Counted from the first letter of the stretch, positions 21,274 through 30,732 are shown. The stretch: 36,972 nucleotides of DNA from Candidatus Poribacteria bacterium (GCA_026702755.1 JAPPBX010000121.1:1-36972), one strand, 5' to 3'. Program-made: numbers and translations. Notes: a model not told the origin generated them from the letters alone.

Positions 21274-22683
21274 ATGGTTTTCAGTTCGCATATCTTTGTC
21301 TACTACTTTCTCCCTATCGTTCTGCTAAGTTACTACCTCCTCCCGCACCGGGCAAAACACTTTGGGCTAACGCTTTTTAGTTATATCTTTTACGGTTGGG
21401 CAAACCCACTGTTTGCTCCGCTAATGTTTGCTTCAACACTGATTGATTATACGTGTGGTAGAGTTATCTCAGGAAGTGAACATCATCACAATCGCAAATT
21501 GGCAGTGACGGTTTCAATCTGTTCAAATTTGTCCCTTTTAGGGTTTTTCAAATACTTCAACTTCGGCATCGCTAATGTAAATGCTGTCATGGATTGGATT
21601 GGGCTGCCAATATGGGAGGGAGTTCTTCACGTAACGCTTCCGCTCGGTATCAGTTTCTACACCTTCCAGTCGATGAGTTATACAATAGATGTTTACCGCG
21701 GCGACGCGAAGGCGATTCGGAATTTTATTGACTTCGCGTGTTACGTGTCAATGTTTCCGCAACTCGTCGCGGGTCCCATCGTTCGGTTTTCAGAGATTGC
21801 CGATCAGCTGCAATATCGCGTACACACATTGCAGAAATTCGCGCGCGGGATCGCCTTTTTTTCGCTCGGTATGGCGAAGAAGGTTTTGATTGCCAATCCT
21901 TGTGGAAAGTGTGCCGACACTGTATTCGATGCCGGGGTCATTGGGACGCTTGAGGCATGGTATGGCGTAATTGCTTATGCGTTTCAAATCTATTTCGATT
22001 TTAGCGGTTATTCCGACATGGCGATCGGTTTGGGATTGATGCTGGGGTTTACTTTCGCCAAAAACTTTGATTCACCCTACCGTGCAGAATCTATTACAGA
22101 ATTCTGGCGGCGGTGGCATATTTCACTTTCCAGTTGGTTGCGCGATTATCTCTACATTCCGCTGGGTGGAAACCGCCGAAGTGCTGCTCGCACCTACGTC
22201 AACTTGGCACTTGTAATGCTGCTCGGTGGCTTATGGCACGGGGCATCGTGGAATTTTGTTATCTGGGGTGGGATTCACGGCAGCATGCTCGCGCTGGAAA
22301 GAAAACAAGGAAAGGCGAGTTTTTACGAATGGCTCTGGAAACCCCTGCGGGTCATAGCGACGTTCCTACTCGTGTTGGTCGCGTGGGTTTTCTTTAGACT
22401 CAGTGCGTTACCGGACGCAATTACCTATCTGCGATGCATGTTCACCAGCGACTTCGTCCGTGTTCCCCCCAGTGCCGATTTAATCACGGGCATTCTCTAT
22501 CAGCCTTACTATCTACTGATTATGTGCATAGCAGGTATCGTCATCTGGTATTTTCCACAGACATGGGAGTGGACACAACGATTAACACTTCTCAAAATGG
22601 GAATATGTCTATGTTTGTTCTGGTTGTCTCTCGCTGTTCTGGCAACGCAGGCGTACAATCCGTTCATTTATTTTATTTTTTAA
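21274..22683 (+). CDS. MBOAT O-acyltransferase, AlgI-like
   Basis: Membrane-bound acyltransferase that passes acetyl groups across the cytoplasmic membrane to periplasmic SGNH partners, as AlgI does in alginate O-acetylation. About ten hydrophobic segments. Family motifs are PLGISFYTFQSMSYTID, FPQLVAGPI, WRRWHISLSSWLRDYLYIPLGG and the catalytic-His motif GGLWHGASWNFVIWGG. With the start at ATG 21274 (469 aa) that histidine is residue 322. The longer frame from 21136 adds 46 non-conserved residues and was rejected; typical proteins begin MVFSSHIFVYYFLP. It is followed by a repeat element and two AlgJ/AlgX-like genes. Confidence 0.93.
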   Translation: MVFSSHIFVYYFLPIVLLSYYLLPHRAKHFGLTLFSYIFYGWANPLFAPLMFASTLIDYTCGRVISGSEHHHNRKLAVTVSICSNLSLLGFFKYFNFGIANVNAVMDWIGLPIWEGVLHVTLPLGISFYTFQSMSYTIDVYRGDAKAIRNFIDFACYVSMFPQLVAGPIVRFSEIADQLQYRVHTLQKFARGIAFFSLGMAKKVLIANPCGKCADTVFDAGVIGTLEAWYGVIAYAFQIYFDFSGYSDMAIGLGLMLGFTFAKNFDSPYRAESITEFWRRWHISLSSWLRDYLYIPLGGNRRSAARTYVNLALVMLLGGLWHGASWNFVIWGGIHGSMLALERKQGKASFYEWLWKPLRVIATFLLVLVAWVFFRLSALPDAITYLRCMFTSDFVRVPPSADLITGILYQPYYLLIMCIAGIVIWYFPQTWEWTQRLTLLKMGICLCLFWLSLAVLATQAYNPFIYFIF

Positions 22684-22686
22684 TTA

Positions 22687-22812
22687 GTAGTCAGTCGTCA
22701 GTCCGGTTTTTCTGCGAAAAACCTTTCAGTTTTCAGTTAAGAGGGGTGTTGTGGCAGTTACCAAAAACGTTACCGCCACAAGTGGGTAACTGATAACTGA
22801 TAACCGATAACC
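22687..22812. repeat. Hairpin-forming TCAGTTTTCAG / ACTGATAACTG element
   Basis: Left arm TTTCAGTTTTCAGTTAAGAG, centre TGTGGCAG ... CCGCCACA, right arm GGGTAACTGATAACTGATAA. At its left edge GGTTTTT/AAAAACC (22704-22722) forms a small stem. Located between the MBOAT gene and the first AlgJ-like gene. Confidence 0.65.
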
Positions 22813-22818
22813 ATTCAC

Positions 22819-24381
22819 ATGCGAAACTTAGCTGAACACCGCCGGGAAATGGCTTTGAAAGAACTCGGCGGTACACTTATCAAACGGAATTTGAGCATCG
22901 TCAGTTTTGTCATCTTCAGTGTGACGCTTCTGTCCGTGCCGAGTTACCAATTGATTTACGACCTTCAGCATGGTGAGTCGCCTCACGTTTTTCAAGCGGT
23001 TAATTTGTTACCTGTACCCAATCTTAAAGAGATTGAGCAGTACGAGGACACGTTAGAGGAAGAATCTGTACTCACCAATGGGTTGTTGCCCGTCGTTCAG
23101 CTGATTCTGACAGGTGTGTTCCGGACCGGCAACGAACAAGCCTATCTCGGACGCGATGGGTGGTTGTTCTACCGTGCTGACATGGACTCGCTGACCCGTG
23201 CCGATTCGCAAAAAACGGTAAGTGCGGCACTTGCAGCCATTGTTGATTTCAATCGTCAGTTGAATGCCCGTGGTATTACCCTTATCGTTGTGCCAACGCC
23301 TGTTAAACCGACGATTCACCCTGAGAAGTTTTCGACGCGCTATCGGAACGCTAACGCACCGATACAGAATTATATCTATGCGATGTTTGTTGAGATACTT
23401 ATATCGCAGGGGATTTTGGTATACGATCCATCGCCACTCCTCTTTGATGCTGCTCGCCAAGAAACGCAGTATCTCAAGACAGATACGCACTGGAAACCAG
23501 AAGCAATGGAACAGGTCGCTAAAGGTTTGGCGGCATTCATTGCGGAGCAGGTAAAATTATCTGCCAATCAATCATTTACCTACGTCAAAGCTGCCCATGA
23601 TATTACGAACATCGGGGACATTGCCAAAATGCTAAAACTGCCCGAAGGTCAGACGCTGTTTCCACCAGAACGCGTCACACGCCACGTTGTCCAAACCGTT
23701 TCAAGTGAATTATGGCAACCGGTACAGAAATCGGAGATTCTATTTTTAGGGGATAGTTTCAGCAATATCTACTCACTCGCTGGCATGGGATGGGGTAATT
23801 CCGCAGGTTTCGTTGAGCACCTCAGTGCGGAACTCGGACGACCGATTGATAAGATTGTCATCAATGCTGGCGGTGCCGATGCGACGCGTCAGGCTCTTGT
23901 GCAGGAGCTCAACCGCGGGCATGACCGTCTCACTGGTAAACGCGTCCTTGTCTATCAGTTCGCGACACGGGAACTCTTTTCTGGTGACTGGAAATCGCTA
24001 TCAATCCCACAGGTTCAACCCGATCCAATTGATGATTTAGTGAAGTCAGACGATCAGGGCGAAAACACTGTTGTCACCGCAACTATCAAAGCGAAAACAG
24101 AACCACCAGCACCAAGAAGTGTCCCTTATGCCGAATGCATCATCGCGTTGCACCTCGAAAATCTCGAAACACCGGATCTTCCAGAAGAGCTCGTTGTGTT
24201 TCTGTGGGGCATGCGTGAGAATCGATGGACAGAGGCTGCTACCTTCAAAGTAGGACAGGAAATTAACTTACGACTCCGCCCGTGGAATTCCGTAGAAGCG
24301 GACTACGGCAGTTACAACCGCAAAGAATTTAAAAATGAGGATGCTTGGTTGTTAGATGTTTATTGGGGAGAAATACCGTAA
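22819..24381 (+). CDS. AlgJ/AlgX-like O-acetyltransferase 1 (520 aa)
   Basis: SGNH-fold acetyltransferase of the AlgX/AlgJ family, acting in the periplasm behind an N-terminal membrane anchor (about 26-46, preceded by basic residues). Motifs: GRDGWLFYR (111-119), the Asp-His pair in KTDTHW (D222, H224), and the nucleophile block FLGDSFSN with Ser313. The family's usual size is about 390-480 residues. Here the last ~120 residues form an extra beta-rich domain (ECIIALHLENLETPDLPEE) that may bind carbohydrate. It is coupled to the next gene by a TAATG overlap. Probably O-acetylates an exported polysaccharide. Confidence 0.85.
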   Translation: MRNLAEHRREMALKELGGTLIKRNLSIVSFVIFSVTLLSVPSYQLIYDLQHGESPHVFQAVNLLPVPNLKEIEQYEDTLEEESVLTNGLLPVVQLILTGVFRTGNEQAYLGRDGWLFYRADMDSLTRADSQKTVSAALAAIVDFNRQLNARGITLIVVPTPVKPTIHPEKFSTRYRNANAPIQNYIYAMFVEILISQGILVYDPSPLLFDAARQETQYLKTDTHWKPEAMEQVAKGLAAFIAEQVKLSANQSFTYVKAAHDITNIGDIAKMLKLPEGQTLFPPERVTRHVVQTVSSELWQPVQKSEILFLGDSFSNIYSLAGMGWGNSAGFVEHLSAELGRPIDKIVINAGGADATRQALVQELNRGHDRLTGKRVLVYQFATRELFSGDWKSLSIPQVQPDPIDDLVKSDDQGENTVVTATIKAKTEPPAPRSVPYAECIIALHLENLETPDLPEELVVFLWGMRENRWTEAATFKVGQEINLRLRPWNSVEADYGSYNRKEFKNEDAWLLDVYWGEIP

Positions 24382-25433
24382 TGACCTTACAAAATCTAAA
24401 TCCTTTGAAGATGGGCTTGCAAGTTACACCCTACATACTATTATCTGTTTTACTACTGGTCGGATTTTCTAACTTCGCTGATGCTTCAACAGAACTTTTC
24501 ATTCAGTCATTGGCTGAAAAGGCTACTGAGGCAGAGGCACAAAAGACGACAGTCGTTTCTGGAAAAGAAGGGTGGTTGTTCTTTGGCCCTGAATTGCGTC
24601 ATCTGAGTGCGGGGCAATTTTGGGGAGATGCAGCGAGGCAAGTTAGTCGAGCGTCAAATCCTGAGTTTGCCGACCCACTTCCTGCCATTCTTGATTTCAA
24701 AGCACAATTGGACAGCGCAGGGATTTTACTCATTTTTGTGCCGATACCGGCAAAAGCCGCGATCTACCCAGAAATGATTTCCGAGCATGGTCCCGTAACG
24801 ACACGGACTGATGAATACCATCAGAAATTCTACGACATTTTGCGGGGACACGGAGTAAATGTCCTGGATCTAACGCCTCTTTTTCTCCAAAATCGGTTTA
24901 CCGATAGTGGTCCTGTTTATTGTAAACAGGATACACACTGGTCTGGACAGGGATGTGTATTGGCAGCAGAGGCGATTGCCAAGACCATCGGCACTCCTTC
25001 ATGGGCAGCGGAGATACCTAAACGCAACACAAAAATCGAAGCGCGCACCGTTGAAATCACGGGTGATCTCTGGGAGGCACTTGGCGACCAGAATCTACAG
25101 AAGGAGCAATTAAAGCTTACTTATGTCGGAGAAAATATCGGTACGTCATGGCGGGCGAGTCCGGTTGTTCTGTTAGGGGATAGCCACAACCTTGTTTTTC
25201 ACACGGGTGGTGGTATGCATGCGCAGGGAGCAGGTCTGCCAGATCATCTCGCGCGTCAACTCGGCTTCCGTGTAGATGTGGTCGCGGTTCGGGGTTCCGG
25301 TGCAACACCATCGCGTCTGAACCTTTTCCGACGACGCGATAATATGAAGGGAAAACGGGTTGTTGTCTGGTGTCTTAGTGTCCGAGAGTTCACAGAGGGA
25401 CAGGGGTGGCGCAAAGTCCCTGTTATTAAATAA
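24381..25433 (+). CDS. AlgJ/AlgX-like O-acetyltransferase 2 (350 aa)
   Basis: A second, shorter SGNH acetyltransferase. Signal or anchor segment about 15-35 (ends FADAS). Motifs: GKEGWLFFGPEL (61-72), Asp184/His186 in KQDTHWSGQG, and Ser268 in LLGDSHN. The start ATG 24381 overlaps the previous stop (TAATG), which I prefer to the longer frame from 24345. It lacks the C-terminal extra domain of its neighbour. Two AlgJ-like enzymes with one MBOAT suggest either two acetylation positions or a donor-relay arrangement as with AlgJ and AlgX. Confidence 0.85.
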   Translation: MTLQNLNPLKMGLQVTPYILLSVLLLVGFSNFADASTELFIQSLAEKATEAEAQKTTVVSGKEGWLFFGPELRHLSAGQFWGDAARQVSRASNPEFADPLPAILDFKAQLDSAGILLIFVPIPAKAAIYPEMISEHGPVTTRTDEYHQKFYDILRGHGVNVLDLTPLFLQNRFTDSGPVYCKQDTHWSGQGCVLAAEAIAKTIGTPSWAAEIPKRNTKIEARTVEITGDLWEALGDQNLQKEQLKLTYVGENIGTSWRASPVVLLGDSHNLVFHTGGGMHAQGAGLPDHLARQLGFRVDVVAVRGSGATPSRLNLFRRRDNMKGKRVVVWCLSVREFTEGQGWRKVPVIK

Positions 25434-25435
25434 GA

Positions 25436-25462
25436 TAGGGGCAGGCTTTAAACCTGTCCCTA
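25436..25462. terminator. 27-bp palindrome between convergent genes
   Basis: TAGGGGCAGG and CCTGTCCCTA (one G-U pair) around CTTTAAA. It stands 2 bp after the second AlgJ-like gene and 19 bp from the end of the convergent SIMPL gene, so it may stop transcription from both sides, though no U-run follows. Its length and GGxTTTAAACC core match the palindromes at 9461 and 10524. Confidence 0.5.
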
Positions 25463-25481
25463 CAGTAGTGTTGAGAGAACA

Positions 25482-26219
25482 TTACTCAATCTCATAGACC
25501 ACAGTGATATTCACGGTAACAGTAAGTTCACCAGCTTCAATGGGGGTTGCGCTGCGCGCGCTGTCATCCGAGAAGGCTGCTTCTGCAGCATAGGCAACCG
25601 GAGGCGGCACCGTGTAAGATGTCTCAGTAATCGTGATAGGTTTTCCAAGGGTAACACCGCTGGCATCCGCTAAGGTTTTTGCTTTTGCCTCCGCATCTTT
25701 TACTGCCAAACTACGCGCTTGCATCTGTAACGCTGTAGCATCTTCAATCATGAATTGGATAGAATTTACAACGACAGTATCCCCGCCAGCTTCGGCAGCG
25801 TCATCAATGATAGCGCTGAGACTTTCCAGTTTTCGCACCTTTGCGCGAACAGTGTTGTTCACGCTATAACCCCGCAGCTCGCGTCCGTTATCCGTGTAGT
25901 TGTACTGTGGATAGATGCTGAATCTTTCCGTTTGAATGTCATTTTCAGCGATGTCGTTGGTTTTCAGAGAATCAATCACCGCTGTCATCGCGATCGCGGC
26001 TTCCTCACGTGCCTCCGCAACTGTCTCTTTCTCAACAGATACACCTAAATAGATCGTTGCTATATCCGGTTCACCGGTGACTAAACCGCTTCCTGTCACG
26101 TGGATGCTTCTGCTCTCCTGTGATTGTAACAGCGGTGCCACGATTTGTGGTTCGCATCCGGTGATTGTTATAGCCATTAATGCACTCAGCCCTAAACACA
26201 AAGACTTTAATCTCTTCAC
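25482..26219 (-). CDS. SIMPL domain (DUF541) lipoprotein
   Basis: Lipoprotein signal with lipobox ITGC (Cys22), followed by the SIMPL/DUF541 fold: ISVxGSGxVxxxPDxA-type start (SIHVTGSGLVTGEPDIATIYLG), helix KTNDIAENDIQT, YPQYNY, then the DAxAKAKTLADASGVTLGKP block and a final strand TVTVNITVVYEI. Members of this family form periplasmic or outer-membrane oligomers with poorly known roles. It is the last gene of the ABC transporter group, 59 bp after the DUF4340 gene, with a small GCGGTA/TACCGC hairpin in the gap. Confidence 0.9.
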   Translation of the reverse strand: MKRLKSLCLGLSALMAITITGCEPQIVAPLLQSQESRSIHVTGSGLVTGEPDIATIYLGVSVEKETVAEAREEAAIAMTAVIDSLKTNDIAENDIQTERFSIYPQYNYTDNGRELRGYSVNNTVRAKVRKLESLSAIIDDAAEAGGDTVVVNSIQFMIEDATALQMQARSLAVKDAEAKAKTLADASGVTLGKPITITETSYTVPPPVAYAAEAAFSDDSARSATPIEAGELTVTVNITVVYEIE

Positions 26220-26278
26220 GGTAAATTTCCTTTTGGTGCGGTAGTCGTACCGCGATATTGTGTACGTTAAAGGGTTGC

Positions 26279-27250
26279 CTACTCTGTCGCTGCTTCTGCT
26301 GGTGATTCCTCCGCCTTAAGCGTCTCGGACTTCTTTATTAACCCATCTACATTTGATTTAAAGAGTCTGAAGACGGTATCCTTATCGTCGCGTTTGACAT
26401 AAAGTTTGCCTTCTTCCTCATTTCCGATGTGCAGTGTTGCCGTTGTACCGTCATTTAGCACGGCAGATATGGTGGATTGTGGCGTATCTAACCCATACTC
26501 AGCAAGTGGAGTGTCCGTCGCTTCCGCGAAATCGTCGGTATCCAATTCACTGAATGTTGTAAGGAGGGTATCAACCTCGGTTGTTTTAACGGCAGCGGTC
26601 ACAGGCTTAATCATCTCCCACGCCCCCTCTGCAGTGAGGCGTAGTTCGATTATCTCTTCCGGTGAAACGATGTTGAGTTGTGTGACGATCCCCTTGTTAA
26701 AACTGAAGATAGTCCGATCTTTCCAAGTACGCGTGCCTTTATTAAAGACAGATTGGAGGTAGCCTTTTGCGACATAGACATCATTGGAATCAGCAGGACG
26801 CACGTAACTACTCAGAAAGCCGGGTGTCGTCTTTCCAACGAATAGATGCGCCAACACTTTATCGTTCGCATCCATCAACTTTGCTTCGACACCGGTGCTG
26901 TCCACCTCAAATTCTGACTGCTTTTCTGGGTTATTGGAGACGCGCTGTGTGTTTTTGAATTCGGCTACCTTGGACAGCAATTCTGTGACACCTTCGCTAT
27001 CGGCAGGGTAGTTGTCCATAGAGGCTACAACCCAGTCGCTTTCGTCCTGTTTTGAAAGCGTTGTGGCTTCACCGGTGGCGGTGATTTCCATTTTTACAAC
27101 CTGTTCTTTATTGAAGTTTGGAAACAGCGGGGTTGCTGTCTCAACCTTCTTTTCGTACGCGCTCTGCTCGAACGGGTTCTCAAAGAGCAGGACGATGACT
27201 GCCAAAACCACAAAAATAGCACCTAAAATAAGAAGTTGTTTCGTTTTCAT
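26279..27250 (-). CDS. DUF4340 protein of a Gld-type ABC system
   Basis: One N-terminal transmembrane helix (about 5-23) and a large extracytoplasmic part of repeated DUF4340-like beta units (EVVKMEITATGEATTLSKQDESDWVV, then QLNIVSPEEIIELRLTAEGAWEMI). DUF4340 proteins regularly follow GldG-like genes. Starts 4 bp after the GldG-like stop, so the two are co-translated. The C-terminus is Ala/Glu-rich. Likely a structural or substrate-contact subunit; no enzymatic motif. Confidence 0.85.
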   Translation of the reverse strand: MKTKQLLILGAIFVVLAVIVLLFENPFEQSAYEKKVETATPLFPNFNKEQVVKMEITATGEATTLSKQDESDWVVASMDNYPADSEGVTELLSKVAEFKNTQRVSNNPEKQSEFEVDSTGVEAKLMDANDKVLAHLFVGKTTPGFLSSYVRPADSNDVYVAKGYLQSVFNKGTRTWKDRTIFSFNKGIVTQLNIVSPEEIIELRLTAEGAWEMIKPVTAAVKTTEVDTLLTTFSELDTDDFAEATDTPLAEYGLDTPQSTISAVLNDGTTATLHIGNEEEGKLYVKRDDKDTVFRLFKSNVDGLIKKSETLKAEESPAEAATE

Positions 27251-27254
27251 TTTT

Positions 27255-28889
27255 TTACACAGTCCCGTAAGTTTCTACCAACCTTTTTGCCCGCCTTTTC
27301 AAGAAATATCGGAGGAGTCCGAAGACAATAACTATCAGTGGAACACCCACAATGCATAGGTACTTAATAAAATTTTTCTCAATCTCAGAAACTTCACGCA
27401 AGGGTCGATCCGTGATCGTGTGTGAACGGATACCGATAAGCGCATCACCGAGGGTCAACCAATCCACAGTGTTTAAGAAGAAGTTAACGCCATCCGGACG
27501 CAGCTGCGTCAAGAATTGCGCCGTGCCAACTACAACAATTTGCGTCTGTTCACTTTCGGTCTTCGTTGTCCGTGCATCTGCATCTTGTGCAGGGGTAAGT
27601 GCCTGGTCGTCTGATGCGTTAGCCTCGTCAGCAGCGGTTGGTACAGGCGGAATCTCTTTATCGGTATAGAAACTCTTGAACTTTCCTTCCAAAGCGACAG
27701 CGACAGTATAGGCTTTTGACTCGGCACTCGGAAGTGGCGCGTTCGGCATCAGGTTATAGTAGCCTTGAACGCTCTGCCCGGATTCCCCAGTTTTTGCCAA
27801 CGACGTTGCAGTGATACCTTCCTTTGACACGATCTCTAAGGAACTCGTCCACGGTAGCGTCAACACTTCCAATTGGTTCGTGATGCTGTGTTCCTTTGAG
27901 AAATTCGGTTTAACAATTTTAACGAAATAGGGATAGGGTTGAATAACGGTCATAAACCCTTGTTGGAAGCGTGCGGTATCGTGGAATCTGGTGTCGAGCA
28001 GGAGATTGTTACCGAGTTTTACACCGTAGTGCTCCAAGAGGTCATTCAAACCGGTAATCAGCGGTGTGGCTTGCAATGTACCCGGTTGCATTTGAATAGG
28101 ATCGACTAAAAAGATTGTTCTGCCGCCGCGCATGATAAACTGATCGAGTTCATATTTATCGCGTTCCGTCAAGGGTTGCTGGACACCTGCGACAACCAAG
28201 GTCGCTACAGTGTTGTCAACGGCTTTTCCGTCTTGGAAACTGACAGGTGTTAGATTATATTGCCCTTGCCCGTTTTTATCCAAAAGTTGGCGGAACTGTT
28301 GATAGTTTTGCGCATTGATATCGAATTCGCCGTGACCTGTCAAAAACCCGACCGTCTTAGCCTCTTTGGTGGTAACTTTGAGAATCGTAGAGGTGAGTTC
28401 ATACTCCAAATTAGCAGTTGATCGCACAACGGGTAGGATCTCCTCTTTACCGCTGTAACCGATAGAGATCCCCATATAGACGTTTGCAATTTCTGCTTTA
28501 TCTTTTCTCACGACATTGATTTGGACTTCAGGAATACCTTTAAAACGAAGTTCCTGTTTCTGAGCGTCATCGAATTCAGCGGGATTCACAAAATCGATCT
28601 GCAGTTTTTTAGAGAATGCGTTGTACTCCTCCAATACATCCCTAACATCACGCCGGATTTGCGCGACTTCCGCGGGGTTTGTCGAGAAGTAGGCGGTGAT
28701 TGTGACAATATCATCTAACGTGTCTAACACATTTCTGGTGGCTTTTGAGATTGTATAACGCTTGTCCTCGGTGAGGTCCGCTCGAATAAAACGACGCGTT
28801 GACAGGAAATTGATCAGCGCGAGGATGCCGAGAATGATCGCTACAAAAGCGAGAGTGTTTCCACCGTATTTGATTCGTTTATTAACCAA
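27255..28889 (-). CDS. GldG-like ABC transporter auxiliary protein
   Basis: Membrane helix near the N-terminus (about 13-29), a large periplasmic domain of the GldG/ABC-type auxiliary family (LTEDKRYTIS, ITAYFSTNPAEV, VGFLTGHGEFD, GGRTIFLVDP), and a C-terminal helix (about 512-533) followed by a basic tail. A gap-rich region near 400-435 is low-complexity. With the ATPase and GldF-like permease upstream it forms the GldA-F-G set. In Bacteroidetes such genes are linked to gliding; outside that group their substrate is unknown. No gliding genes are visible here. Confidence 0.88.
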   Translation of the reverse strand: MVNKRIKYGGNTLAFVAIILGILALINFLSTRRFIRADLTEDKRYTISKATRNVLDTLDDIVTITAYFSTNPAEVAQIRRDVRDVLEEYNAFSKKLQIDFVNPAEFDDAQKQELRFKGIPEVQINVVRKDKAEIANVYMGISIGYSGKEEILPVVRSTANLEYELTSTILKVTTKEAKTVGFLTGHGEFDINAQNYQQFRQLLDKNGQGQYNLTPVSFQDGKAVDNTVATLVVAGVQQPLTERDKYELDQFIMRGGRTIFLVDPIQMQPGTLQATPLITGLNDLLEHYGVKLGNNLLLDTRFHDTARFQQGFMTVIQPYPYFVKIVKPNFSKEHSITNQLEVLTLPWTSSLEIVSKEGITATSLAKTGESGQSVQGYYNLMPNAPLPSAESKAYTVAVALEGKFKSFYTDKEIPPVPTAADEANASDDQALTPAQDADARTTKTESEQTQIVVVGTAQFLTQLRPDGVNFFLNTVDWLTLGDALIGIRSHTITDRPLREVSEIEKNFIKYLCIVGVPLIVIVFGLLRYFLKRRAKRLVETYGTV

Positions 28890-28946
28890 AACAGGTTAGC
28901 TCCTTTATCCATCAGGTCACGGCACAACGGCGTGTGCCTACTACTT

Positions 28947-29663
28947 TTAACGCCATTTGCGGCTTTCAACCGACAAGGTACTTAGATAGAGAAAAAAACC
29001 GATGAGCGACAGATAATAGATGATGTCGCGAGAATCAAGGACACCCCGAAGAATGCTACTATAATGTGCTCCGAGACCCAGGTAACTGAAAATCGGATAC
29101 AACCAATTCGGCGCATTGAAAAGCACGATGTCCTCACCGATGATGAGTAACACAAAACAGACAGTAATCCCAAAAATAAAGGCGATAATCTGATTTTCGG
29201 TCAATGTTGAGGTGAAAAGTCCAATTGATATATATGCCGCACCCATCAATAGGAGCCCGAGATAACCCGTGATGAGTGTCCCACCATCTGGATCCCCAAG
29301 ATACATAACTGAAAGCGGGAGAACAAGTGAGAGTAGCACTGTTACGGTAAGGAGTGCGAGACTCGCCAAGAATTTTCCGATGACCACTTCGTAATCTTGA
29401 ATGGGGAGTGTCATCAGAATTTCTACCGTACCGAGTTTCTTTTCTTCTGCCCAGAGCTTCATCGTAACAGCAGGGATGAAAAAGAGGAAAATCCACGGCA
29501 TTAACCCGAAGAAACCGCGCATTTCAGCTTGGTTACTAAAAAAAAAGCTCCGAAAAAAGAGCCATGCAGAAATGCCGAGAAAGAATGTGATGAAAATATA
29601 CGCAATAGGCGAATTGAAGTAACTTCTAAATTCCTTTTTGAAGATGGCTGTAATGTTCGTCAT
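28947..29663 (-). CDS. ABC-2 type permease (GldF-like)
   Basis: Six hydrophobic segments in 238 residues, opening with KKEFRSYFNSPIAYIF and carrying the family signature FFIPAVTMKLWAEEKKLGTVEILMTLP, usual for GldF-type permeases. It pairs with the ATPase encoded 112 bp upstream and with the GldG-like protein 57 bp downstream. Expected in the cytoplasmic membrane as the channel half of an exporter or membrane-remodelling transporter. Confidence 0.9.
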   Translation of the reverse strand: MTNITAIFKKEFRSYFNSPIAYIFITFFLGISAWLFFRSFFFSNQAEMRGFFGLMPWIFLFFIPAVTMKLWAEEKKLGTVEILMTLPIQDYEVVIGKFLASLALLTVTVLLSLVLPLSVMYLGDPDGGTLITGYLGLLLMGAAYISIGLFTSTLTENQIIAFIFGITVCFVLLIIGEDIVLFNAPNWLYPIFSYLGLGAHYSSILRGVLDSRDIIYYLSLIGFFLYLSTLSVESRKWR

Positions 29664-29683
29664 GATCTTTCGTAGCAGGGCGA

Positions 29684-29769
29684 TCGGTTATCAGTTTTCA
29701 GTAGGATGTGGAGGCTATAAATATTGTCACCCACCACAACGCGCTGCTGACCGCTGACGACTGATGGCT
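29684..29769. repeat. Degenerate TCAGTTTTCAG-type element
   Basis: Left arm CGGTTATCAGTTTTCAGTAGG, right arm GCTGACCGCTGACGACTGATG, between the ATPase and permease genes of one operon. The element can thus sit inside a transcription unit. Confidence 0.55.
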
Positions 29770-29775
29770 ATTTTG

Positions 29776-30732
29776 CTATGCTTGTTCCTTGTCTGTTAAA
29801 TTGAGGAAAACATCTTCTAAATCTATTGATTCTTGACGGAGTTCTGTGAGACTCCACCCGTTCTTCACAACGACGTGAAAAAGAGCTTCCGCAGCGTCGC
29901 TATCCTGAGCAGCGTGGATTTGATACCCCACGATACCGTCATCTGTATCAACATGGCTCCATTGCGAAACAAACTCTAACTCGTTGAGTTCAGCTTCAAT
30001 CGCTTCTTGTGAACCTCGAATGGCGATATGCACAATTTCTTCGCCTTTTGCCTGACTGGAGAGTTCCTCCGGTGTGCCGTTTGCGACAATCTTCCCGTTG
30101 TGGATAATCAGGATTCGGCTACAAGTGGCAGAAACTTCAGGCAAGATGTGCGTACTAAAGAGTACCAGTTTTTCCTGTCCGATGTTTTTGATGAGGTTAC
30201 GGATCTCAATAATTTGGCTTGGGTCTAACCCGGAGGTAGGTTCATCTAAAATCAGGATAGGCGGATCGTGGATGAGGCTTTGTGCCAGACCGAGACGTTG
30301 CCGGTAACCTTTTGAGAGTTCTCCGATGTCTTTTTGAATAACATCCTCAAGCCCGCAGATATCTATAACCGCTCGGGTCCGTTCCTTCCGCTGACTTTTT
30401 GGGAGGTGTCGCACCTGCGTCATGAAGTTCAGGTATTCGATGACACCCATGTCGGCATAGAGTGGCGCGCTTTCAGGCAGATAACCGATCTGTTTCCTAA
30501 CTTCAACGGATTCCTCAAATACATCGTATCCCGCGACGGTGGCACTCCCAGCATCAGCGGAGAGATAGCACGTAAGGATTCGCATCGTCGTGGTTTTCCC
30601 AGCACCGTTGGGACCGAGGAATCCCAGTACTTCGCCTGCGTGTGCATCAAACGAAACCTGATCGACAGCAACCGTCGTACCGTAAGATTTTGTAAGTTCT
30701 CTAACTTCGATCATTTTTTTAATTACGGGCAC
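29776..30732 (-). CDS. ABC transporter ATP-binding protein (GldA-like)
   Basis: Complete nucleotide-binding domain: Walker A GPNGAGKTT (40-48), Q-loop near YLPESAPLY, signature LSKGYRQ (139-145), Walker B ILILDEP (159-165), and switch His195 (STHIL). The C-terminal ~100 residues are the GldA-type extension. The frame opens at a GTG at 30732; ATG 30714 (MIEVRELTKSYG) is the likelier start by family alignment, although neither has a clear ribosome site. It energises the permease encoded next. Confidence 0.92.
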   Translation of the reverse strand: MPVIKKMIEVRELTKSYGTTVAVDQVSFDAHAGEVLGFLGPNGAGKTTTMRILTCYLSADAGSATVAGYDVFEESVEVRKQIGYLPESAPLYADMGVIEYLNFMTQVRHLPKSQRKERTRAVIDICGLEDVIQKDIGELSKGYRQRLGLAQSLIHDPPILILDEPTSGLDPSQIIEIRNLIKNIGQEKLVLFSTHILPEVSATCSRILIIHNGKIVANGTPEELSSQAKGEEIVHIAIRGSQEAIEAELNELEFVSQWSHVDTDDGIVGYQIHAAQDSDAAEALFHVVVKNGWSLTELRQESIDLEDVFLNLTDKEQA

